Source: JBEKHI01 sp050012355
GTDB taxonomy: Bacteria; Actinomycetota; Actinomycetes; Streptosporangiales; Streptosporangiaceae
DNA length: 31,881 bases
Direction of reading: 5' to 3'
Assembly: GCA_050012355.1 (NCBI GenBank)
Contig: JBEKHI010000039.1
Span: 1-31,881, forward strand
The notes under the pieces are model-generated. The model was not told where the DNA came from and searched no databases. It saw only the letters and a list, made by a program, of their open reading frames with translations. Positions 6,751-13,419 of this stretch are shown piece by piece (within the stretch, counting starts at the first letter, position 1; each line of letters begins with the position of its first letter). The position numbers were made by a program, and so were the translations under genes.

Positions 6751-8001
6751 ATGAAGCGAATCGCCCTCGACGTTACGCCGCTGCGGCGATCCCGTGATCT
6801 GCGGTGCATCGTCGCCGGGCAACTGCTGTCCACGCTGGGCAGCCAGCTCACCGTTGTCGCGGTGCCGTTTCAGGTCTACGAGCTGACGCATTCGTCGCTC
6901 GATGTCGGACTGGTCTCGCTCGCACAGCTGTTCCCGCTGATCGCCGGAGCACTGATGGGCGGCGTGCTGGCCGACTCGGTGGACCGGCGCAAGCTGCTGC
7001 TGATCGCGCAGGCGTTGACCGCCCTATGCAGCGTCGGCCTGGCGGTCAACGCCGATACCGGGACCGCGTTGTGGCCGTTGTTCTTCCTGCCGGCGGTGGC
7101 GGCCGCGTTTGCCGCCGCGACCGAGTCGGGGTTGTCGGCGGTGCTGCCGAACCTCGTCACCCGGTCCGAAGTTGCCTCGGCAAACGCGATGTTCCAGGCG
7201 ATCTTCCAGCTCGGCCAGGTGGCCGGACCAGCGGTGGCGGGCTTGCTGCTGGCCGGGGCCGGAGTCCGGTTCGTCTACTGGATGGATGTGGCCACCATGG
7301 CGGCGTCCATAGTGGCGACCTTCCTGATCGGCCCGCAGGTCCCGGTGGGCGGCACCGAGCATCCGCCTGGTCTGCGTTCGCTTCGCTACCTCAAGGGGCA
7401 GCGAGTGCTCCAGGGCGCCTTCCTGATTGACATCAACGCGATGGTGTTCGGCATGCCGCGCGCGGTGTTCCCGGCGCTGGCCAGCACGGTGTTCGGTGGA
7501 GGGGCCAGGACGCTCGGCTTCCTCTACGCCGCTCCCGGTGCCGGAGCCCTGATCGGAGCGGTCACCACCGGCTGGGTCGGCCGGGTGCGTAGGCAAGGGC
7601 GGGCTGTCATCTTGGCTGTCCTGGTGTGGGGGGCCGCGATCACCTGCTTCGGCCTGGTGCACTGGCTGCCCATCGCGCTTATCTTGCTGGCCGTCGCCGG
7701 CTGGGCGGATGTGATCTCCGCGGTGTTCCGCAGCACGATCCTCCAGTTGGGCGTTCCTGATGAGCTTCGCGGGCGGCTGATGGGCGTCCAGATGGCGGTC
7801 GTCGCGGGCGGCCCGCGGATAGGGGACACCGAAACCGGGGCGGTGGCGGCCGCCTTCGGCCCGGTCACGGCGGTGGTTTCCGGGGGACTGGCCTGCGTGG
7901 CCGGGGCGCTGGTGCTGGCCCGGCTGCTACCCGTGTTCAGCCGCTATACGGCACCAGTGGTGCGCGACGAAGCCGCCGACCCGGCCGATATCACCACTTG
8001 A
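6751..8001 (+). CDS. MFS exporter, EntS-like subgroup
   Basis: A 416-residue major facilitator with about 12 hydrophobic helices. The N-terminus (LRCIVAGQLLSTLGSQLTVVAVPFQVYELT) is typical of the EntS/MFS_3 exporter group. The loop 2-3 signature is GGVLADSVDRRKLLL, and mid-protein motifs such as NAMFQAIFQLGQVAGPAVAG fit the same group. It probably exports a drug or a secondary metabolite/siderophore by proton antiport; the substrate is not readable. It diverges from tetR with two operators between them. No SD is visible, in keeping with the leaderless promoter proposed. Confidence 0.92.
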   Translation: MKRIALDVTPLRRSRDLRCIVAGQLLSTLGSQLTVVAVPFQVYELTHSSLDVGLVSLAQLFPLIAGALMGGVLADSVDRRKLLLIAQALTALCSVGLAVNADTGTALWPLFFLPAVAAAFAAATESGLSAVLPNLVTRSEVASANAMFQAIFQLGQVAGPAVAGLLLAGAGVRFVYWMDVATMAASIVATFLIGPQVPVGGTEHPPGLRSLRYLKGQRVLQGAFLIDINAMVFGMPRAVFPALASTVFGGGARTLGFLYAAPGAGALIGAVTTGWVGRVRRQGRAVILAVLVWGAAITCFGLVHWLPIALILLAVAGWADVISAVFRSTILQLGVPDELRGRLMGVQMAVVAGGPRIGDTETGAVAAAFGPVTAVVSGGLACVAGALVLARLLPVFSRYTAPVVRDEAADPADITT

Positions 8002-8018
8002 CGATATCGGTTATCGGC

Positions 8019-8034
8019 AATACTTGGGTATTAT
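8019..8034 (+). promoter_or_regulatory. Likely hipB promoter and operator
   Basis: TATTAT (8029-8034) is a good -10 ending six bases before the hipB ATG, which has no SD, so a leaderless message is likely. AATAC-TTGG-GTATT (8019-8032) is an inverted repeat overlapping it, a natural autoregulation site for an XRE antitoxin. A clear -35 is missing; CGATATCG lies at 8002-8009. Confidence 0.4.
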
Positions 8035-8040
8035 TGGTCT

Positions 8041-8283
8041 ATGGCAATAACGAGCGACGAGCACCTGGTCACGACCGCCGGAGACCTAGGCGCCGCGCTG
8101 AAGCATTACCGCACGGCCGCTGGGGTGACCCAGGAAGCGGCGGCCAGCGCCGAGGGAATCGGGCAGCCATACCTATCCTCCCTGGAAGCGGGCAAGTTCG
8201 GCGGCTCGCTTACCCATGCGCTACGGCTGCTGAGGCTGGTTGGCTGCGAGCTAGTGGTCCGTCCGCGGAACAGTCGTGGCTGA
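8041..8283 (+). CDS. hipB: HipB-type XRE antitoxin/repressor
   Basis: An 80-residue XRE protein. The HTH covers about residues 14-60: GDLGAALKHYRTAAGVTQ, then GIGQPYLSSLEAGKFG, with the family-typical end HALRLLRLVGCELVVRPR. This pattern is that of actinobacterial HipB proteins, which repress the hipBA operon and neutralise the HipA kinase. It appears full length. The partner hipA overlaps its last eight bases (GTG 8276) but is broken, so HipB is probably an orphan now. It could still regulate its own promoter or act elsewhere. Confidence 0.85.
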   Translation: MAITSDEHLVTTAGDLGAALKHYRTAAGVTQEAAASAEGIGQPYLSSLEAGKFGGSLTHALRLLRLVGCELVVRPRNSRG

Positions 8284-9065
8284 GCGCCTCGTCGCGTGGC
8301 TCGATGGTACTCCGGTAGCGACGCTGGCGTCGGCCGCCGAGTACCGCATCACTCTGGATCCTCAAGCCAGATGGTCCGCACGCGATGGCGGTGAATGAGG
8401 CAACCTGCTTGCGGCTAGCTGCCGCCTGCGGACTGGAAGCACCCGAGATTGAGCTCCTCGACCTGGAGGGATTGCCGGTCCTAGCCGTCAAACGCTACGA
8501 CCGCCGCGAGACTCTTGACGGGCCAGTCCGCGTGCACCAGGAGGACGGCTGCCAGGCGACCAACACGCCACCCGCGCTCAAGTACCAAGAGCAGGGTGGT
8601 CCCGGGCTGCGAGATCTCGTCACGATCCTGCGGGATTTCGGTGACCCTGCCGACGTGACCGACCTGCTGCGCCGCACCACGTTCAATATGGCGGTCGGCA
8701 ACGCTGACGCGCACGCGAAAAACTTCTCCTTGCTGCACGAGACAGACGCATCGGTGGTCAGGCTCGCGCCGTTTTACGATGTGTTGTCGACGATTGCCTT
8801 GGACCTGAAGGACAGCACGGGTCGGCCGGTACCGGCCGACCCGCACCTTGGCGAGCGGGTCGGCAAGCAGACGGACATCCGGAACGTGACCGCTGCCGAT
8901 GTGGTGACGGAGGCGGTTTCCTGGGGCATTCGGCGTCAGGCCGCCGTGGCTGTCGTGTCGGAGATGCTGGACCGGGTGATCGATTTGAGCGCGACCGCTG
9001 ACGGCGACGAGCGTGTTCTCGCTACGATCCGGCGGCAGGCCGAGCGGATGGCTGTCCAGCCATAA
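8276..9065 (+). pseudogene. hipA: hipA kinase toxin, internally deleted and frameshifted
   Basis: The HipA N-terminus starts at GTG 8276 (AERLVAWLDGTPVATLASA, then YRITLDP) and hits a stop at 8396-8398. A +1-shifted frame then resumes the HipA pattern at about 8355 (WILKPDGPHAMAVNEATCLRLA) and continues to the stop at 9063. The C-terminal kinase lobe is well kept: VLAVKRYDRR, the HQED segment, the catalytic GNADAHAKNFSLL and LAPFYDVLST. Roughly 120-150 residues normally lying between the two pieces are absent, including the Gly-rich SLAGAQ-type loop. An ATG-started 226-residue ORF (8385-9065) is open but would lack the nucleotide loop. I infer loss of toxin activity. Confidence 0.8.
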
Positions 9066-9830
9066 CCCGGAGGCTGTAGGAGTCACGGTGGCCCCTGGCG
9101 AGGGTCCGCTGACTCCTCCGGGACAGTTAGGGACGCGTGGATCGTAATAGTTTGTATTCGGGTTGCTCGGCAGCAGTCCATTTAGGAAGGTATTAGCTAC
9201 CGCATAATAGTGGTCGTCCCACGGGGAGCTAGCAATCAAATACCAATAGCCCGCAGGGCTAGCGCTGGGGATGCTGGGATCATATACCTTACAAGATACT
9301 TGAACAACCTGAGTGAATCCAATATCCGGGCCGGTGCCTGAAGCGTTGGAATAGTCCTCGAAGGTTGGCACACCGTTCTTGTTGTACGCCTCTTCCGGGT
9401 AGAGAGTCGGCGGTGGCGCCGCGGCAGATCTGGTCGCCCGGGGCGACGGTGATGCGCTGCGCAAGCGACGTCCTGGACCGGAGCCAGAGTTCGTATTCGT
9501 CGTCGCTGCGCCGGTCGTCGGCACGGGCGAAGCCCCAACGGATGGAATCGGCAGCCTGCTCGGGCTCGGACGATGAAGCTTTGACGGCGAGCTTTGCGAG
9601 TTTACTGGACTGGTGGAGCGGTGGGCAGGCAACTGTAGCGCGGTTTTGTGCCCGGTATTATGTTTATGCAGTACGTGTACCGCCAGGGTGGCAGTGATTG
9701 CTACGGCGATCACACCGAGCACCGCGAGAATAGGTGGCAGCCATGGCCGCCGGCTCGGCGGACCGTCTGGTCCGTGGTGTGGTTCTCGGCGGTCAGGATT
9801 CTGGTTTCTTTCGATAATGTCGATCATCAT
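8481..9830 (-). CDS. Membrane-anchored protein with exported domain; C-terminal tail runs antisense through hipA
   Basis: A 449-residue frame. Residues 1-30 are polar. A TM helix covers about 31-54 (LPPILAVLGVIAVAITATLA). A long Pro/Ser/Thr-rich linker runs to about 140. Residues about 142-237 form an exported domain with motifs VVQVSCKVYDPS, GYWYLIASSPWDDHYYAVA, NTFLNG and DPRVPNCP. The upstream Crp-fusion protein ends in the same domain (FYLIETSPWAGEYAPANTFLN, DPHVPECP), where its stop follows at once. Here the frame continues 212 residues with no family pattern, reading antisense through hipA (below about 9119). The natural end was probably near 9110. Upstream gap 64 bp; SD weak. Confidence 0.6.
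   Translation of the reverse strand: MMIDIIERNQNPDRREPHHGPDGPPSRRPWLPPILAVLGVIAVAITATLAVHVLHKHNTGHKTALQLPAHRSTSPVNSQSSPSKLHRPSPSRLPIPSVGASPVPTTGAATTNTNSGSGPGRRLRSASPSPRATRSAAAPPPTLYPEEAYNKNGVPTFEDYSNASGTGPDIGFTQVVQVSCKVYDPSIPSASPAGYWYLIASSPWDDHYYAVANTFLNGLLPSNPNTNYYDPRVPNCPGGVSGPSPGATVTPTASGLWLDSHPLGLPPDRSENTLVAVSGRAQIDHPVQHLRHDSHGGLTPNAPGNRLRHHIGSGHVPDVRLLADPLAKVRVGRYRPTRAVLQVQGNRRQHIVKRREPDHRCVCLVQQGEVFRVRVSVADRHIERGAAQQVGHVGRVTEIPQDRDEISQPGTTLLLVLERGWRVGRLAAVLLVHADWPVKSLAAVVAFDG
9066..9122. terminator. Large hairpin between hipA stop and the convergent membrane gene
   Basis: CCCGGA (9066-9071) plus GGAGTCA (9079-9085) pair with TGACTCC (9110-9116) plus TCCGGG (9117-9122), giving a 13-bp stem with a seven-base bulge and a 24-base loop. 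It starts one base after the hipA stop and lies at the expected 3' end of the convergent gene. It would suit a bidirectional terminator, though no T-tract is present. Confidence 0.5.
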
Positions 9831-9894
9831 TCCAACCGTTGGCTAGGACTGGACGATCTGCTGGCAGAGATTTACGGCATACGATTCTGCTTGC

Positions 9895-11871
9895 TCATGT
9901 TGCTGGGCACTCAGGAACGTGCGGGTCTAGCGATCCCGATGTATCGGCATTAAGGAAAGTGTTTGCCGGGGCGTATTCGCCAGCCCATGGTGATGTTTCT
10001 ATGAGGTAGAAGGCGTTTATGCTTCCCATGCCCGACTCGTTGGGGGCCCAGCATTTGACCCGCACGTACGTGCCGAAAGGAATGGATATTGGTCCGCTGA
10101 TGACCGCATCGCCCATCGGGTCGCGGAACACGTCGGTTCCCAGATGATTGTCAGTTTCCTCTGAGTAAAACTTGCCGGACGACCCAGTCGGCGAAGCAGT
10201 TGCGCTTGCCGAGGTGGAGGGGGGTGCCGAGGCATCGCTTGAGGTTGAGCCGAGGGTTTTGGACGCACCAGAATTACCGTCAGCCATGGCGGTGATCGTC
10301 GCTGCCGCGATCGTGGCGACCGCGCCTATCAGCGCTACCGTGATGGGCAGCGTCCATCCGCGGCGCTTCTTGCCCCCAGAGTTTGGCTGACCGTCCCGCG
10401 GCCGATCGGCGTCTCCTCTGGAGGAGTCGGGGACTGGCTGCCGGGTAGCTCCAGGAACCGTGATCCACGCGGTGTAAGCCGCATCGTTCTTGCCCTTAAC
10501 AACCACTTTTCTGTACTTTTCTGGCTGAAGCCCGAGGCGGCGCGTCTTCACGACGTCCTCATACATGCTGTCGTCGATGATCACAGCAAGTGCGTGGCTG
10601 TTGGCCTTCCGCAGCGTCTCTCGTAGTTCGTCGCTATCCACGAGAACGGTGGCCCTGATGGCTGCGTGACCGGGTATTCCCTGGGCAGCCTCCTCGACTA
10701 TTCCGGAGGTAACGGCGAACCTCATCCGGATTCTGCAGTTCTTGCGCAGGTTCTTATTGACCCTGTTCAGCTCACGGTTTAGTTCACGCAGGTAATTGGC
10801 GACCAGTTCGAGATCGGTGATCCCTGGCGGCCATGCGACAAGGTTGCCATCGCCCCTGCCCTGAACGATTGCGCGCCGTCGGTTCAGCCCAGCGTTGACG
10901 GCGGCCCGATTCTCGATTTCGGCCATCCAGTTTTGCAGGTCACGCTGATCGTCGTCGCGGCGCTTACTGTACCCCTCGGCGTCGGACACGGTGATGATGC
11001 GGCGCACTGGCACAGCACTGGACCGAGTGACCACGGTAAACCTCCTGGGGAGGAGCGGCTCTGCGGCTAGCATGCCGTTGCCGCGACATCGGCAACAAAG
11101 CGACGGTAAAAAGACGGGTTTGGGCGGGCTCGGCCAGGCGGCAGCACGGAGCGCGGCCATGTCCGGAACCAGCAGGAGTCGGCCGAAGTTCTCGACCAGC
11201 CCTTCTTCCCGCAGGCCACGTAGCGCGCGCTGCGCTGTCGTCTCGCCAACGCCAATCAGAGTGCCGAGCTCCATCTGAGTCAGGTTTACGCTGATCAGCA
11301 CGCCTCGGGCGGCAGAGTGTCCGTAGTCCTCGTGCCCGTAGTCCTCCGCCAGTTCCAGCACGACCCGGGCCATGCGTCCTTGTGCGGTGCAGTTGGTTAT
11401 GTCGATGCGCCGCCGGGTGGCTGAACGCAGCTTGCGGCTGACCGCTGACGTGAGGGAAATGGCTGCAGCGGGATGCTGGCTCAGCAGACTAAGCAAATCG
11501 TCTCGACCGAGGCGGACCGCGACGACCGGTTCGTGTGCACAGGCGCTGACGGTGGCCGTGTGATCGCCACCGTCCATGCTCGCGATCTCTCCCACGACAT
11601 CCCCGCCCACCCTGATCGCGAGCAGTGCCTGTCCGCCGGAATCCAGTTGGGTGGTGACCTTGACATAGGAGTCGAGCAGCAGGAACGCATCGGTGGTCGC
11701 ATCGTTCTCAGAGAGCAGGATCTTGCCTTTGCGGAATCGCGCAAGCTCTCCGGCTGTAAGGAAATCATGCAGAACCGGGGCATCCAGTTGGGCGAGGAAG
11801 CTGGCACCAGGCCAGTCAGCGCGACGTTCGCGCGCAATTTGGGGTGCATCGATAGCCCGCCCCCCACCCAT
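9895..11871 (-). CDS. Crp/Fnr - cyclase-like - TM - exported-domain fusion protein
   Basis: Numbering is from ATG 11871, chosen because GGAGGGAG ends nine bases upstream; an ATG at 11922 has no SD. Residues about 24-150 form a cyclic-nucleotide-binding-like domain. Its cassette reads GEIASMDGGDHTATV, where the usual phosphate-binding Arg is replaced by His104. A Crp winged HTH follows (LTQMELGTLIGVGETTAQRALRG, about 197-220). Residues about 285-475 resemble a class III nucleotidyl cyclase fold: D297 in TVSDAEGYS and D341 in GRGDGN match the two metal Asp. The usual N-x-AAR-L transition-state region reads AIRATVLVDS instead, so activity is doubtful. TM about 506-528, Ser/Thr linker, exported domain about 567-658. 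Residue 280 is a GTG with a strong SD, so this may be two genes in one frame. Confidence 0.7.
   Translation of the reverse strand: MGGGRAIDAPQIARERRADWPGASFLAQLDAPVLHDFLTAGELARFRKGKILLSENDATTDAFLLLDSYVKVTTQLDSGGQALLAIRVGGDVVGEIASMDGGDHTATVSACAHEPVVAVRLGRDDLLSLLSQHPAAAISLTSAVSRKLRSATRRRIDITNCTAQGRMARVVLELAEDYGHEDYGHSAARGVLISVNLTQMELGTLIGVGETTAQRALRGLREEGLVENFGRLLLVPDMAALRAAAWPSPPKPVFLPSLCCRCRGNGMLAAEPLLPRRFTVVTRSSAVPVRRIITVSDAEGYSKRRDDDQRDLQNWMAEIENRAAVNAGLNRRRAIVQGRGDGNLVAWPPGITDLELVANYLRELNRELNRVNKNLRKNCRIRMRFAVTSGIVEEAAQGIPGHAAIRATVLVDSDELRETLRKANSHALAVIIDDSMYEDVVKTRRLGLQPEKYRKVVVKGKNDAAYTAWITVPGATRQPVPDSSRGDADRPRDGQPNSGGKKRRGWTLPITVALIGAVATIAAATITAMADGNSGASKTLGSTSSDASAPPSTSASATASPTGSSGKFYSEETDNHLGTDVFRDPMGDAVISGPISIPFGTYVRVKCWAPNESGMGSINAFYLIETSPWAGEYAPANTFLNADTSGSLDPHVPECPAT
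11032..11046 (-). promoter_or_regulatory. Internal ribosome site and GTG start within the Crp fusion frame
   Basis: On the minus strand AGGAGG (11041-11046) precedes GTG (11032-11034) by six bases, in the frame of the large ORF. Initiation here would give a 379-residue cyclase-like/TM/exported-domain protein without the Crp part. The 30-40 codons before it look like a translated spacer (CCRCRGNGMLAAEPLLPRR) and not a domain. Confidence 0.7.
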
Positions 11872-11945
11872 GATCAGAGTCTCCCTCCGCGCGGTCGCGA
11901 TTCGAGTAATGCTAATACGCATCCGTGAAAAGGTCAGAGGTTTGC

Positions 11946-11964
11946 ATTCCTTACTCTAAGGTAA
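11946..11964. promoter_or_regulatory. Imperfect palindrome between the LLM and Crp-fusion genes
   Basis: ATTCCTTACTCTAAGGTAAT-type dyad: CCTTA (11949-11953) and TAAGG (11957-11961) around CTC, extended by A/T-rich flanks. It lies upstream of the Crp gene in an AT-rich patch and could be its autoregulatory site. It does not resemble the TGTGA-N6-TCACA Crp consensus. Confidence 0.3.
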
Positions 11965-11990
11965 TTTGCGTGGTATTTATCTTTCTGGGG

Positions 11991-13160
11991 TTACATTTGT
12001 AGCGGAAGGTATTTTTCCTGCCTTCTGGTGAACGCGGTACGTGCCGTATGGCACGTATTGCCGGGAAGAGGGAGAATGCCGACCGTAAATCGCGATCTTC
12101 GGCGCCCTAATCTGGCCGCCTGGATGAGTGCTGGCGTCAAGGCTGCCATCGCCTGATTGACCGGTTCCAGGCCGGGCCGGGCGGTGACGATCCGGACGAC
12201 GGCCTCGTCCAGTCCGGCGCTCAGCCGGGCGAACGCGGCCGGTGCGGCGGCCGCGGGGCCGTAGTAGCCGACCGCCTGCAGCATCTCGTCGGGGGCCGCA
12301 GCCACCAGTTCGGGCATGGCCGTGCCCTTGTCCCGCCGCCGCTCCAACTCGCTCAGCTCCGCATCGAATCCCATTTGAGCGAACAGGCCGCGGTAGCCCG
12401 CGCTTTGCGGGATACCAGGCCGGCCCATCGCGTAACCGAGCACCTGCGTGCCGAACGCCAGCCGGGCTGCGTCCAGGTCGTCATCGATGCAGACCCGGAT
12501 GTACATAGTCATCGGGACTACGCCAGGGGCGCGGCCGGCTCGCGCGGCGCCCTCATCGATCCGTGCCCGGCTGACGGCGATGCGCTCTGGCGTAGCCCAG
12601 TTCAGCAGCACTCCATCGGCGCTCTCACCGGCGAGCCGGAGCATCTGCGGGCCGAGGGCTGCCAGGTACACCGGAGCAGACTCCAGAACCGCCAGTCCGA
12701 GCGTGGCGGACTGCGGCCACCCGGGCGCGCCCGTGCCATCCCTGGCGATGAGCTGTCCGGCCGTGACTCGCTGACCGGCCAGTAGGCCGCGGACCTCGGT
12801 GACGTACTCGCGCATCACGGCGATCGGGCGGTCGGGCAGGCCTACCGATGCCCAGAATCCGGGCCCGTAGCCTCCGGTGCCGAGGCCGAGCACGAATCGC
12901 CCTGAAGACAGCTGAGCTAGCGTGGCCGCCTGTGCCGCCAGGCCTAGCGGGGTCCACATCCGCGCAGCCGGGACGACGGAAATCCCGGCCCGCAGCGAGG
13001 TGTCCTGCAGCCAGGCCCCGCAGACATGGAACGAGTCCGGCACTCCGCCAGCCGGGGTCCACAGGCTTTCGAAGCCAAGCCGATCCGCCTCGCGCGCGGC
13101 CGCGCGCAACTCGTCGAACGGAAGGCCGAGGCGGGAGTCCAGTCCAACGCCGATCATCAT
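11991..13160 (-). CDS. LLM-class (F420-dependent-type) oxidoreductase
   Basis: A 389-residue luciferase-like TIM-barrel protein. Family motifs are visible: the N-terminal strand IGVGLDS, EADRLGFESLWTP, the LGLAAQAATLAQLSSGRFVLGLGTG core, then PVYLAALGPQMLRLAGESADGVLLNW. In actinomycetes such enzymes usually use F420; the substrate is unknown. The homologous part appears to end near ALTPALIQAARLG. The last 25-30 residues (from about 12085 down to 11991) are Arg-rich, without family pattern, and cross a hairpin at 12038-12057, so the original stop may have been lost. No SD is seen at ATG 13160; a TACTAA five bases upstream could be a -10 for a leaderless message. Confidence 0.9.
   Translation of the reverse strand: MMIGVGLDSRLGLPFDELRAAAREADRLGFESLWTPAGGVPDSFHVCGAWLQDTSLRAGISVVPAARMWTPLGLAAQAATLAQLSSGRFVLGLGTGGYGPGFWASVGLPDRPIAVMREYVTEVRGLLAGQRVTAGQLIARDGTGAPGWPQSATLGLAVLESAPVYLAALGPQMLRLAGESADGVLLNWATPERIAVSRARIDEGAARAGRAPGVVPMTMYIRVCIDDDLDAARLAFGTQVLGYAMGRPGIPQSAGYRGLFAQMGFDAELSELERRRDKGTAMPELVAAAPDEMLQAVGYYGPAAAAPAAFARLSAGLDEAVVRIVTARPGLEPVNQAMAALTPALIQAARLGRRRSRFTVGILPLPGNTCHTARTAFTRRQEKYLPLQM
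12038..12057. terminator. Perfect 8-bp hairpin inside the LLM 3' extension
   Basis: TACGTGCC-GTAT-GGCACGTA is a perfect 8-bp stem with a 4-base loop. It falls just beyond the point where LLM homology seems to end, as expected of a terminator that now lies within an extended reading frame. No T-run follows. Confidence 0.4.
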
Positions 13161-13214
13161 GATCGTTAGTATGCCCGGACGCCTCGCCGGTCGCGGCGGT
13201 CTGAGTCGGCCGAA

Positions 13215-13364
13215 TCAGTGGCGCTGGATACGAAGGACATCCGTCCTGGCGATCGCCGCGTCTCGTTCAGCAGCCAAGTCCAGGCGCCGAGGGTCGTTCA
13301 TGTATGCCCCCAGGGTTTCCTCGGAAGGAAACTCCAGGAACTGGACCTCTGCGGGTTGCTCACC
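13215..13364 (-). pseudogene. DUF1330-like small protein, 3' half only
   Basis: The minus strand encodes EVQFLEFPSEETLGAYMNDP followed by an Ala/Arg-rich helix and DAAIARTDVLRIQRH, then a stop. This is the C-terminal half of a small dimeric alpha/beta-barrel protein of the DUF1330/ABM kind. The N-terminal half, with its first beta-strand and helix, is missing; upstream there is only a strong hairpin (13370-13403). An open frame from TTG 13406 exists but would translate the hairpin. I read it as a remnant, possibly cut by a rearrangement at the hairpin. Confidence 0.5.
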
Positions 13365-13369
13365 GGCAA

Positions 13370-13403
13370 CCGCATCACCCGTGGCCCCGCACGGGTGATG
13401 CGG
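13370..13403. terminator. Strong 14-bp perfect hairpin after the delta-60-repeat gene
   Basis: CCGCATCACCCGTG (13370-13383) and CACGGGTGATGCGG (13390-13403) are perfectly complementary around a six-base loop. It lies 17 bases beyond the stop of the secreted repeat protein and very probably ends its transcript, although the following bases lack a T-tract, as is common in actinomycetes. Confidence 0.7.
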
Positions 13404-13419
13404 CAACTCGTGCCGGTTA

